Shown in pieces: positions 8,318 to 16,836 of a DNA stretch of 64,000 nt; position 1 is the stretch's first letter, and each line of letters opens with the position of its first letter. Origin of the DNA: Candidatus Nitrosotenuis uzonensis (lineage in GTDB: Archaea; Thermoproteota; Nitrososphaeria; Nitrososphaerales; Nitrosopumilaceae); the NCBI RefSeq assembly GCF_000723185.1, contig NZ_CBTY010000006.1:62001-126000 (forward strand), given 5' to 3'. Both the position numbers and the translations under genes were made by a program. The notes below the pieces were generated by a model that had not been told where the DNA came from, made no database searches, and saw only the letters and a program-made list of their open reading frames with translations.

Positions 8318-9080
8318 ATGACTTTGAAAAACGATAAAAAACGAACTCAATCTAGAAAGTACTCACAATTTGTTTTGGCTACAATCAGCATATCTTTGTT
8401 GGTTTTTAGTCTAAATCCTGCAGCGGCAGTGTTGTACTATCCTCAAAGAGCTGATTGGGAGGGGCACGATAGTGCAAAAGGCACAAGATCTACTCTCGAC
8501 ATAACAACCCCTTCCTTAGCTACTGGAACAAATTGGTGGTGGGCAAAAACCTTTGCATTAGGCATGGTTGTTGTAGATGATCCTGTTAAAGGTGCAATGG
8601 GAGCAGGATGGGCAAGTTATATTCCTCTTGGAAGTAGTACGGCAGTAAAACAATATATCGTATACAAATATGATGTATCTGCTGCAAGTCAGGGATATAG
8701 CTTTGGAGGAAGTACGTCTGGTAGTATAACCACCCCGCGAGTAGAATATACCTCGGGGGGGTTGTTGGGATAGGGTAGTAAACGGAGTTACTTATAATGC
8801 ATGTGTAAGCGGCATGACTCAAGGACATGCAAAATATTACACATCAAGAAGCCATAGTGGAAACACAGTTCCCGAACAGCTCAATCCAAACGAATACAAA
8901 ACTGCAGGAGGATCATGGCAATACTTCTCTCAGAATCAGCAGCCATATTATTGTCATGCAGATTACGCCATTCAGAAGCTTAGTTCTGGAAACAAGTTTT
9001 TGACAAGTACTATGGCCTCTGGGAATAGCTGTACATACGGAGGCTCTGGTTTATCTGACAGCAACGCCATACCAGGTTAG
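8318..9080 (+). pseudogene. Exported Cys-containing protein, interrupted by a G7 frameshift
   Basis: The first frame (8318-8773) has a signal peptide (basic N terminus KKRTQSRKYS, hydrophobic FVLATISISLLVFSL, cleavage near AAA) and runs into a G7 run at 8755-8761, after which it stops. Removing one G joins it to the second frame through CWDRVVNGVTYNACVSG to the stop at 9078-9080, giving a 250-residue protein with four cysteines in the second half that could form disulfides outside the cell. A purine-rich ribosome site (AGGAAGG) precedes the ATG. The next gene follows after 10 bases. Function unknown. A real mutation, phase variation or a sequencing error would all explain the break. Confidence 0.55.
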
Positions 9081-9090
9081 GAGAAAGGAA

Positions 9091-9744
9091 ATGATAAATA
9101 AAAAATTCACAATAGCCGGTTCTTCGATAGGTCTAGCTGCTCTCCTGGTATTCGTATTTGCTGCTCCTGGATTTACAACACAGACAAACACCATCAAGAT
9201 GGGCTGCATGAGCCTAGATGAGGTAAATGCAATATCTACTATGAAGGTTAGATCGCCGACCCTACCTGCTGGATTTACTTTGCATTGTGGTCAAGCATCA
9301 CTTTATGAAGCTGAGTTACTATTTGCGGAAGAATCTGCTGAAAAAGGAGCAACAGTGAAGGAAAACATGCTTCAAAAAATCCAAAACGGTGCAATTCATG
9401 TCTACATAACTGACCTAAAAAGCAAAGTAGGGAATGAAGATTTCCAAAAAGAAATTGGTAATGTTGACGAGCAGATAGTAAAGGAATACGAACATATCAA
9501 ACAAGTCAATCCCTCCCTAGATCCTCAACTTGTCCAAATAAACGGTAAAAAAGCGTGGGCTTACGAGGCTTGTGAAGAATGCGGAAAACAAACTGCAACT
9601 TTTGAAGATGGCTCAGAGATTACCAATTCATTTGCAGTACCAGCTAGAGTAGAGTTCTACGATGATAATGGCATTAGATATTTCCTTGAATCGAACAGGC
9701 CGTTGTCAGACCTAATTGATGTAGCAAGATCGCTACAATCCTAA
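9091..9744 (+). CDS. Exported hypothetical protein
   Basis: 217 residues with an N-terminal signal segment (KKFTIAGSSIGLAALLVFVFAAPGF) and a soluble domain with cysteines in MGCMS, LHCGQ and ACEECGK. The CEECG pair could bind a metal or form a disulfide. It begins 10 bases after the frameshifted exported-protein gene with GGAG/AAGGAA upstream, so the two share a transcript. No family recognised. Confidence 0.6.
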   Translation: MINKKFTIAGSSIGLAALLVFVFAAPGFTTQTNTIKMGCMSLDEVNAISTMKVRSPTLPAGFTLHCGQASLYEAELLFAEESAEKGATVKENMLQKIQNGAIHVYITDLKSKVGNEDFQKEIGNVDEQIVKEYEHIKQVNPSLDPQLVQINGKKAWAYEACEECGKQTATFEDGSEITNSFAVPARVEFYDDNGIRYFLESNRPLSDLIDVARSLQS

Positions 9745-9962
9745 TTTTTTATTTTTTTACTAAACATCATCGTACTGACACTAAGCCACCGCTGCCTTTT
9801 GCTTGTAATTTTAGCTGAAAAACGTATGGTAGGGGTAAATTTTTACCCGCATCCACTCGGACCCGCTTTCACTGTGTATGCAAGCCCATTTGATTTATGG
9901 AATATTTTTACAAACGAATTTGTAGAATACTTTAAGAATCTCCTACTAAAATTCAAAAGCAA

Positions 9963-11405
9963 ATGAATCGTTTTGTTACTAGTTTTTTCTGTATGCTAGC
10001 TTTTTTCATTTACGTAGATGTAGAATCAGCGGAAGCACGAGAGATTGCCCCATTTAGTTTCCATCTGGATGAACAGCTGATGATTAGCACTAACTGGTCC
10101 TATATGGAAACCGGCGGAAAGCCTGCATCTGTTGTAATGAAAGGAGAAGAGGTAGAATTACCATTGAAGATCTTATCAGCAACAACAAAACCAGTTAATC
10201 TTGAATTTCATGTAACTTATGGAATCGAACAAATCGGCCCAGCCAAGATGCCACGCGGTGTTACAATAGAAATAACTCCAAAGAACATGCTATTAAAACC
10301 AAATCAAGATCAAACATTGAAAATCCATGTCAAAGTGGACAAAAATGCCCCATCAAACAAATACGACATACAAATTGTAGCCCAGTGGCCAGAACCAAAT
10401 GGCTTTGTAGGGACTTCATTTTCCCTCCCTGCAGGAAAAGATTTTGGTCCAGATTCTATTGCTGTTAATTTTTTCCCTCCACCACTAAAGCAGACAAAGG
10501 ATGGAATCTTGCTAACAGAAGTGGTTTGTACAAATGACTACGTTCTGGTTCTCAAGGCATCCAGTAATATTCCAGCTTGTATTAGTCCAAAAAACGTATC
10601 AAAATTAATTGAGAGAGGATGGGCAAAAGCCGAGCAAAGATCTGAATTTGTTGAATTTATGAATGTGAGATTTACACCTGCCAAATTTCCTGGTTTGACT
10701 CGTGATATGGAAAAATATGCAATAAACTTTACAGAGCAAGATTTGGAATCTGTTCCAAAAGTTAAACAAATGTTAGAGCATGCATTATCTGCACCAAAGA
10801 TGCAACTATGTGATATGGTCACTTTAGAAGAGAATAATCCACCAAGTAAATACAAAATCATTACGTTAAGGCCATTTTCATTCCTTACTCAAAGTTACCT
10901 TATATCTCAGGAATCCAACCAGTATCATTCATGGGCCAATAAAAATTTGGAAGCATACCAAGTTCCAACACTGCCTGATTATCATTATTTGAGATACAAA
11001 GGAGAAGTTTTTACTTTGACATTTATACCACTATCTGAACAAGAGGCATATCAAAGGTATTATGGTATTGATGAATCTCTTTTAGGTCCAGAAAATACAT
11101 CACCGCGACTATGCGTTATAACAGATTCCTATTCATACGTCCAGGGTGATACCATAAAAATTTCAGGTCAAGCGAAATTTACAGATCCACCGCTATTAAT
11201 GCAAATTCGCTTTGAAGGTATTTTAGTAGAAGAAAAAATTATTCCAATATCGGAGGATGGTAGTTTTTCACAGTCAGTAATTACATCAGGTACTTCGTGG
11301 TATCATGTAGGAGAATATGAAATAGTGGTATCCGACAGTAAAGGAGTCAGCTACGGTGTTACATTTGAATTAACGCCAAGAAACGATTCCAGTGATCAAT
11401 CGTAA
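9963..11405 (+). CDS. Large exported protein with beta-sandwich domains
   Basis: 480 residues: signal peptide (FVTSFFCMLAFFIYVDVESAEA), an Ig-like domain near residues 55-150 (VVMKGEEVELPLKILSATTKPVN, NQDQTLKIHVKVD), a middle alpha/beta part with DNYVLVLKASS-like and CISPKN segments, and a C-terminal Ig-like domain (YSYVQGDTIKISGQAKF) similar to those on many thaumarchaeal surface proteins. A box A (TACTTTAAGAA, 9928-9938) lies about 30 bases before the ATG. Surface or periplasm-like space is expected; function unknown. Confidence 0.6.
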   Translation: MNRFVTSFFCMLAFFIYVDVESAEAREIAPFSFHLDEQLMISTNWSYMETGGKPASVVMKGEEVELPLKILSATTKPVNLEFHVTYGIEQIGPAKMPRGVTIEITPKNMLLKPNQDQTLKIHVKVDKNAPSNKYDIQIVAQWPEPNGFVGTSFSLPAGKDFGPDSIAVNFFPPPLKQTKDGILLTEVVCTNDYVLVLKASSNIPACISPKNVSKLIERGWAKAEQRSEFVEFMNVRFTPAKFPGLTRDMEKYAINFTEQDLESVPKVKQMLEHALSAPKMQLCDMVTLEENNPPSKYKIITLRPFSFLTQSYLISQESNQYHSWANKNLEAYQVPTLPDYHYLRYKGEVFTLTFIPLSEQEAYQRYYGIDESLLGPENTSPRLCVITDSYSYVQGDTIKISGQAKFTDPPLLMQIRFEGILVEEKIIPISEDGSFSQSVITSGTSWYHVGEYEIVVSDSKGVSYGVTFELTPRNDSSDQS

Positions 11406-11515
11406 TTCTGTTGACGATAAACTTTAACAATCTGAACTAGCACCATATTGTAGAGCCATAAAATCATGAAAAACCACAAAAAATCTGTGGTTCCGGACGC
11501 TGGAGCAGGTGAGAA

Positions 11516-11529
11516 CCTGTGGGCCCATT
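11516..11529 (+). repeat. attR: right copy of the tRNA-Val 3' end
   Basis: CCTGTGGGCCCATT, identical to 2627-2640. Just upstream, CAGGT-GAGA-ACCTG still folds like a shortened T arm, but the rest of the tRNA is absent, as expected for the displaced end of an element inserted in a tRNA gene. Confidence 0.65.
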
Positions 11530-11840
11530 GGATTTTATTTTAGAATCAAAATTTCGCTGATTTTTTACCTCAATTAAAAAATACTTTTAGAAACTGAAAT
11601 GGAATTTTCCAATTTGTACGGAATTCTTTGGAAATCCAAGGTTTGGGCTTGGAAGGATTTGAACCGTATGTAGGAGTGAGCCCATTTCACGCTCAAAATT
11701 GGCATAATTATCAGAATTAAAACCTAGTTTAAGCAACTTTTTCACAAAATCATCCATAGAATTTTTGATACTTGTATGTTGATTTGAGAATTAGCTCAAT
11801 CCAGATTTAATAAAAACTTAAATGTCATTATGACTGTGAT

Positions 11841-11935
11841 GTAATTCTATAGCAAATTCGTACCTTCCGTAGTTAGTTCTATATCAACAGTTTGTTCGGA
11901 TAAAATACTGCGTCACAGTTTTATAGTTGAATAGT
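11841..11935 (+). promoter_or_regulatory. Upstream regulatory repeat, copy 2
   Basis: Shares TTCTATAG-AAATTCGTACC, CGTAGTT and TTCTATAT blocks with 7758-7855, followed by a TATA box (CAGTTTTATAG) about 30 bases before the start of the second winged-helix gene. Conservation of the blocks against diverged surroundings suggests a regulator binding site. Confidence 0.5.
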
Positions 11936-11951
11936 TTGACTTTTTCCATTA

Positions 11952-12235
11952 TTGGAAATGAAAGTTGAACGCAAAAAAAAACTAAAAAGAATTGACTGGG
12001 ATATTGCGGAACGAATCATACTGGTATTGTATGACAAAGGGGAGCAGAGACGAACTCCGCTTGCAACAAAATGCAATCTAAACTATGCAAACTGCCTTCT
12101 TTATATTCAATGGATGATGTACTTGGATCTTGTCAGGTGGAAAACTGTAGGGATGATGAGGATCTGGTCTGCCTCACTGAGAATGGGATGAAACTGGGAA
12201 GAAAACTGCAACCCCTTCTAAAATTTGCCAACTAA
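11952..12235 (+). pseudogene. Frameshifted winged-helix regulator (copy 2)
   Basis: The first frame (TTG 11952 or ATG 11958) encodes a winged-helix core: DWDIAERIILVLYDKG, then RRTPLATKCNLNYANCLLYIQWM and YLDLVRWKT. Near GGG at 12150-12152 the frame must shift by one base to read DDEDLVCLTENGMKLGRKL to the stop at 12233-12235. This wing and C-terminal helix are typical of archaeal single-domain winged-helix regulators. Without the shift the protein ends in an unrelated tail at 12191. Same break type as copy 1. Confidence 0.55.
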
Positions 12236-12324
12236 AAACACCGTACTTAAGTCTTGCTTACTCCTGTAATAGTATTGCAGGAGTGAGTTCGTCTTATTAA
12301 TTAGTAGGAAGGTAGGAATCAACA

Positions 12325-13077
12325 ATGACTAACAAAAACATCCAATTCACATCCATTGCAATTGTAATGGCATTTGTGGTAGGTTTCAGCCTTGTAGGAA
12401 TTCCTGAAGCTGACGCCGCAGCAATTGACGAAAAATTTGTCGAATATGCCAAACAATACCAAGATGTGAAAGAAAGAAAAAATACTGCTACCGGTGAAGA
12501 AAAAATACGATTAGAGCAAACAGAAGCAGATCTACTTGCTTTTCTAAACAAACAAGGATTGCCAAACGATGAACAATACAAATCTAATCCATCATATTGG
12601 ATTGATTTAAGACATACAGTTCTTGAAAGAGAACAAAAGCATGATTCTGTAAGCCAAGTTGATTATTCTGGAGATAGTCAAATTACACTAGCATGTGGAT
12701 GTACACACGGCCTGAAACTAAAAGCTGGATACTCTGTCTATGCTTGGGGAATTTGGTGGCCACACTATGCTAGCTTCTTCACAGAAATTGGAGTGGGTCA
12801 AAACAACTATTCATTGATTTACTTCAATGATCCTGAAAATGATTATGTCCAGCCTTTTCAATACACACAATCAAAGACTTCAGGAAAGACAATCAATTAT
12901 GATTGGGAATACACTGCTCATGACGCAAGCTACGATCTAATTGCTAGTAACACTGGCGGTGTCAACCACTATTATCCAACGACATCTAGTTACTTTGTTG
13001 TTTATAGTCCAACTCTAAACAATGTAGAAAATGGTAGCGAGTTTAAATACAGCGTAGAAGTCAATAGTATCTCATGA
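12325..13077 (+). CDS. Exported hypothetical protein
   Basis: 250 residues with a signal peptide (FTSIAIVMAFVVGFSLVGIPEADA), a charged helical segment about residues 35-95 (YAKQYQDVKERKNTATGEEKIRLEQTE region) and a beta-rich C-terminal domain with ACGCTHG. It has the same leader as the gene at 8318: GTAGGAAGGTAGGA just before an ATGAC start. Likely a secreted or surface cargo protein controlled by the adjacent regulator cassette; no family recognised. Confidence 0.6.
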   Translation: MTNKNIQFTSIAIVMAFVVGFSLVGIPEADAAAIDEKFVEYAKQYQDVKERKNTATGEEKIRLEQTEADLLAFLNKQGLPNDEQYKSNPSYWIDLRHTVLEREQKHDSVSQVDYSGDSQITLACGCTHGLKLKAGYSVYAWGIWWPHYASFFTEIGVGQNNYSLIYFNDPENDYVQPFQYTQSKTSGKTINYDWEYTAHDASYDLIASNTGGVNHYYPTTSSYFVVYSPTLNNVENGSEFKYSVEVNSIS

Positions 13078-13143
13078 TAAAAGATACCTCCTCTTTATTT
13101 TTCAAATCAATAACTCTAAAAAGAAAAGATGGAGAAATAACGC

Positions 13144-13413
13144 ATGATTATCTTTGATTACAATCCTCAATTTTTTAAATTACATCCAGAGTATACAAGA
13201 GAAGAGCTGCTGAAACTACAAGAGGATATTCTTGCAGTGATTTCAGAGGGTTCTGATGATATTGAAAGAGATCTAAATTCTAAAATGGACAGATACCACA
13301 TTCATGTTATTTTGAGAGAATGTCACGATCGAAAACTTATACAACGAGAAAAACTTGGATATGAAATTATAAAAGGTGACAAAGTACCACGTTACAGATA
13401 TTTTACTATCTAG
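13144..13413 (+). CDS. Small winged-helix-like protein
   Basis: 89 residues, mostly helical, ending with a wing-like strand pair (LIQREKLGYEIIKG, PRYRYFTI). It follows the exported protein by 66 bases with a GGAG ribosome site (GATGGAGAAATAACGC) and probably shares its transcript. Possibly a regulator of the cassette; weak evidence. Confidence 0.45.
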   Translation: MIIFDYNPQFFKLHPEYTREELLKLQEDILAVISEGSDDIERDLNSKMDRYHIHVILRECHDRKLIQREKLGYEIIKGDKVPRYRYFTI

Positions 13414-13535
13414 GATTCAATAAAATTAAAATCCAAATCGAATTTATTCAAATCTTAACGCATGAATCCGATTCTGTGTAATCCACGGGGTTTGTTCTTG
13501 GTGTTTACTTTCGGGGCTGGGCGGGTTGAGGAATC

Positions 13536-13634
13536 ATGATTGAAAGCCACCTTGGCAAACTGGATTTTGTAAAGTCGGTAATCGAGCAAGCCGCCTCCGT
13601 AACGCAGTTCTATGCAGAATCGCATCTCATGTAG
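13536..13634 (+). CDS. Very small protein (32 aa)
   Basis: ATG at 13536 preceded by GGTTGAGGA, encoding a helical peptide (MIESHLGKLDFVKSVIEQAA...). Its TAG abuts the ATG of the next small gene. The ribosome site and tight coupling are the only support. Confidence 0.35.
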   Translation: MIESHLGKLDFVKSVIEQAASVTQFYAESHLM

Positions 13635-13841
13635 ATGAAGGACTGGACGTGTCTGTGCGGAAGGTTTGTACGAGACAAGCGTCTCTGCCCAAGCTGCAAG
13701 CTGATGAGGTTCAGCATAGAAAACTCGACAGTTCTTGATTACTGGGGTTTGAAATTGGGTGCTGTATCAAGCGGCTCGCCATTTAACATGCCAGTAAACT
13801 CTTTCTCAGAGCACGTCCTAATTTCCGCAATTTTTGAATAA
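13635..13841 (+). CDS. Small zinc-ribbon-like protein
   Basis: 68 residues with a treble-clef-like start: CLCG (residues 6-9) and CPSC (18-21), two Cys pairs spaced to hold one zinc ion. The rest has no recognisable pattern. It starts directly at the stop of the 32-residue frame. Possibly a nucleic-acid-binding or regulatory mini-protein. Confidence 0.4.
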   Translation: MKDWTCLCGRFVRDKRLCPSCKLMRFSIENSTVLDYWGLKLGAVSSGSPFNMPVNSFSEHVLISAIFE

Positions 13842-13952
13842 TTTTCTGATCAGGAGTTTTGATATCAAAATTGTAGTTTTAGCTATGGTCTTAGTTTATA
13901 GTCAAATCTAATCGTCTTATCTATGCCCCCACCATTACTTTACAGCTAAGAA

Positions 13953-16631
13953 CTAGGATTTGACTCCTGATAGTTTCTCTTTGATGGCATCATACAAAAG
14001 CTCGTCTTTCTGGGTGTCCAGCAAATCCTGAATAAACTTTTTGGGGTCTCTTTTCCATGCCAATACGGTCTGCAAATGACTTACAAATGTGGGAAACGCA
14101 TTCCTTTTTTCATATTCGACAGACCAGTCAAACCTGCCTGTATTTATCCCGCCCCTGAGTGCTACAAAAACAATGCATGTACTTATCTGCTCTTCTGGCA
14201 CACCTTCCAGTATGGAATGCATTTTTCTATATACTGCGAGCTGTCTTTTGTGATCTGAGACACGATTTGAATTCTTGTCCGTTTTGTAGTCTATAATGAG
14301 GTAACCTTTATCATGCTGAAATATCGCATCAATAAATCCGATAAACATCAGGCCCTGATCATCGCATGTGATCATGGATCCAAGTGGAAGCTTTCGCGGT
14401 TTTTCCACTCCGATTATCTTCAAGCCTAGAAAATCCCTTTTAATCTGCTCTATAGCCTTCATGCCGTTTTCCACAGCCCTGCGTACATCATCGGCAAACT
14501 GCTCTGGTCTCGCACTACCCTTGGAAACTTCTGCTAATGCGTGGTGAACCGCAGACCCAAAATCGGTCGCAGCATGATATCTTGGTATCTTTATGATGTT
14601 CTCTATGAGAAATTCATAGGGATCTGTCTTTACACTTGAATACGAGAAATGCTCCACATTTTTGAAATAATCTATGATGGTCTCCTCAAGCCACCCGTTC
14701 TCTGATCTTAGCAATGCTTCGGATTCTTTTGTTCTACCAGCTATGAATAGCGAAAAGGCCTCTGACAGCCTATTGTTCAATCTGGTCGCCACCATCTCAT
14801 CCTGTCTGTCATCCACTTGTATTTCAGATAGGTTTTCCACATAATAGTTCCTTGTATTTTTGTCATCTGTTATCACCACAAGCTTTTCCTTTGCCCTAGT
14901 GAATGCCACAAAGTCAACTCTGAGTGACTCTTCTTCAAGTTCAGTCTTGACGTCAATGTCACTTGACTGCAGTATTGCCTCCACAATCATGTCTACAAAA
15001 GTCGTTCTTTTGGATGTAGTTGGTATGTAGACAACCACATCAAATGCCTTGCCCTTTGCCTTGTGAACTGTAGTTAGTGTTATCTTGGAGGAATTATTGC
15101 GTTCAACATAGGACTCTTCTGCTATGGAAATATAATCAAAGAGACCTTCCTCAGTAGGAATACCCATGGCAAGATATTCGTCTATCTGCCGTTTTACGGA
15201 TATTGCCGTCGCAAACCACTCCGAACCTTTTGAGACGCACAACGGAAAGACTACTCTGTCAAACAGGCTATCAAATTCCTCCCTTTTCATTGCCATTCCC
15301 CAAGCTTTGATCTTCTCCAGCTTATCTGATTCCTTGTTTTTGTGTGCTCTTGACATATCAAAAGCCTCCTTTAGGGTATAAGGTGAGAATATAGTGAATG
15401 CAGCCGATATCTTGGCTTCTATTCTATCCGATATCAGCCCTCTCACAAAATTCAAAATCTCTCTTTTAGCCTGCTCTGTTGTTGCCTGTGATGACGTTGA
15501 TGAATATCTTATGTTGTTAGCATCAAGATATTGCGATATCTCGATAATCTGCTTGTTTGTTCTTGTGATTATGCCTATTGTTTTCTCTTGGTTTGTCTCC
15601 ACCACTTCGAGTATCTTGGAGAGGTATGCGGAAGTAGAGATTATCTTTGGTATCTGACCTCTATCCATGGATTTGAAGCAAGCCAGTTCGCGCTCAAACA
15701 TATCTCGGTTTTTGGTCCTATTAAGAAAGTGTTCTTTAGAATAGTCCAGTATCTCTTGACAGCTTCTTCTGTTAAGTGAAAGCAGCTTTGATTCACAGAT
15801 TCCTGTGAACTTGAGAAAGTTCTTTATCGAGCCTCCTTGAAATCCGAATATTGCCTGCTTGGAGTCTCCTACCAGAAACAAGTTTTCACCTACCATCTGG
15901 GCTATCCTTGCCTCAAGCTCGTTCATATCCTGCATCTCATCAACTAGAACGTGTTTGAATTTTGATCCGCGAAATTTCTCTATGAATCTCAAAAGCATGT
16001 CTGAATAATCTATCGCATTTCCTTTGGAATCCTCGTAGTGTATGTATGCATCAACAAAATATCTCAGAAATGCCTTTATCTCGTCAAGTGAATATGATGT
16101 CTTGGCCTGATCGTACAGTTTGTCAAGTAAGGCGTTTGCCTTTTCCACATCTATTTTGTCTGGCGTTATGCCAAAGCTCTTAATGTATCTCATAGCATTT
16201 TCAGTCTTTGGGACGATATCTGATATTATGTAGTCTTTAGAATAATGAAATGCATTATTTTTCTCAAAACTTCCAAGAATCATGTATCTCATTAGATTAT
16301 TGCCTACAATGTCGCCTGTCACCACACTCGAATCTACTAGATAATTATACGCAAAGCTATGAAAAGTGTGAATATTCAACTTCATCAAATCCGAATCAGA
16401 CAGTTTGCCCTTGGCCATCTTGAAGATGGCATCGAACATCTCTTTCTTTGCCTTTTCTGTAAATGTTATGCAGAGAATCTCCTCCGGTTTTACTCCGCTC
16501 TCAAGCAAGCTCATTACCTTCATTGAAAGAGTAGTTGTCTTGCCCGTACCAGGATTTGAGATAACTATGGTGTTTTTGTCTGAATTTAGTATCTCAGCTT
16601 GTTCCTTTGAAGGCTGCAAACTGGTGGGCAT
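13953..16631 (-). CDS. UvrD/AddA-like superfamily 1 helicase fused to a RecB-type nuclease
   Basis: 892 residues acting on DNA ends or repair intermediates. Helicase motifs in order: Q-like start (QPSKEQAEIL), Walker A SNPGTGKTTT (about 26-35), Ia ITFTEKAKKEM, Walker B LVDEMQD, III LVGDSKQAIFGFQGG, V/VI VHKAKGKAFDVVVY and FVAFTRAKEKLVVI. The C-terminal ~180 residues carry a PD-(D/E)XK nuclease: ALAEVSKG helix, GFIDAIFQ and LIIDYKTDK (D...DYK catalytic set), as in AddA/RecB. ATG start. It is a single gene with no AddB partner nearby, so it may process double-strand breaks alone or with Mre11/Rad50 encoded elsewhere. Confidence 0.88.
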   Translation of the reverse strand: MPTSLQPSKEQAEILNSDKNTIVISNPGTGKTTTLSMKVMSLLESGVKPEEILCITFTEKAKKEMFDAIFKMAKGKLSDSDLMKLNIHTFHSFAYNYLVDSSVVTGDIVGNNLMRYMILGSFEKNNAFHYSKDYIISDIVPKTENAMRYIKSFGITPDKIDVEKANALLDKLYDQAKTSYSLDEIKAFLRYFVDAYIHYEDSKGNAIDYSDMLLRFIEKFRGSKFKHVLVDEMQDMNELEARIAQMVGENLFLVGDSKQAIFGFQGGSIKNFLKFTGICESKLLSLNRRSCQEILDYSKEHFLNRTKNRDMFERELACFKSMDRGQIPKIISTSAYLSKILEVVETNQEKTIGIITRTNKQIIEISQYLDANNIRYSSTSSQATTEQAKREILNFVRGLISDRIEAKISAAFTIFSPYTLKEAFDMSRAHKNKESDKLEKIKAWGMAMKREEFDSLFDRVVFPLCVSKGSEWFATAISVKRQIDEYLAMGIPTEEGLFDYISIAEESYVERNNSSKITLTTVHKAKGKAFDVVVYIPTTSKRTTFVDMIVEAILQSSDIDVKTELEEESLRVDFVAFTRAKEKLVVITDDKNTRNYYVENLSEIQVDDRQDEMVATRLNNRLSEAFSLFIAGRTKESEALLRSENGWLEETIIDYFKNVEHFSYSSVKTDPYEFLIENIIKIPRYHAATDFGSAVHHALAEVSKGSARPEQFADDVRRAVENGMKAIEQIKRDFLGLKIIGVEKPRKLPLGSMITCDDQGLMFIGFIDAIFQHDKGYLIIDYKTDKNSNRVSDHKRQLAVYRKMHSILEGVPEEQISTCIVFVALRGGINTGRFDWSVEYEKRNAFPTFVSHLQTVLAWKRDPKKFIQDLLDTQKDELLYDAIKEKLSGVKS

Positions 16632-16801
16632 ACATTATTTCTGGAATTTTACCTATACAAAAAGAATTTTGCAACGTTACGTGCCAGTATGTGCATCAAA
16701 TCAGGCAACTGCACGCGTAATTGGATTTACGATCTCTTTAATCACGCCAATTCGTATCATAGCATGATCGCATGATCCACAGAAATGTTAAATGCGATTA
16801 A

Positions 16802-16825
16802 CACATTTCCACAGTTGGAAATGTG
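16802..16825. promoter_or_regulatory. Perfect 9-bp inverted repeat, candidate operator
   Basis: CACATTTCC-ACAGTT-GGAAATGTG. It lies just below a box A-like TGTTAAATG (about 16785-16793) and before ATG 16837 of the EamA transporter, where a bound repressor would block initiation. It could also act as an RNA hairpin in the leader. Confidence 0.45.
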
Positions 16826-16836
16826 AGATATGTCCG

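Larger units (their letters stand above)
2627..11529. mobile_element. Integrative element at tRNA-Val (about 8.9 kb)
   Basis: Bounded by two identical 14-base copies of the tRNA-Val 3' end. Contents in order: tyrosine integrase, metallopeptidase-like protein, a small basic protein, an AbiE-like regulator/nucleotidyltransferase pair, a long gene-poor stretch, a broken winged-helix gene and three exported-protein genes, one of them frameshifted. No replication protein, capsid or packaging ATPase is visible, so it may be a defective or satellite-type element. The interior looks richer in A and T than the flanking metabolic genes. The right half carries decayed genes, consistent with an old insertion. 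Confidence 0.6.
11406..11951. other. Intergenic region spanning the right end of the element
   Basis: No gene seen. It holds a 7-bp hairpin (AACCACA...TGTGGTT, 11471-11491), the second copy of the tRNA-Val 3' end (11516-11529), a degraded tRNA-3'-end-like segment on the minus strand (about 11649-11676) and the second copy of the upstream regulatory repeat (11841-11935). Confidence 0.5.

Noticed and set aside
13842-13952. Search for a third att copy at the right edge of the second accessory block
   Set aside because: No segment matching the tRNA-Val 3' end or another tRNA end was found there.
16632-16791. Possible additional gene between helicase and EamA transporter
   Set aside because: No frame of useful length or composition; the stretch is best read as two promoters.
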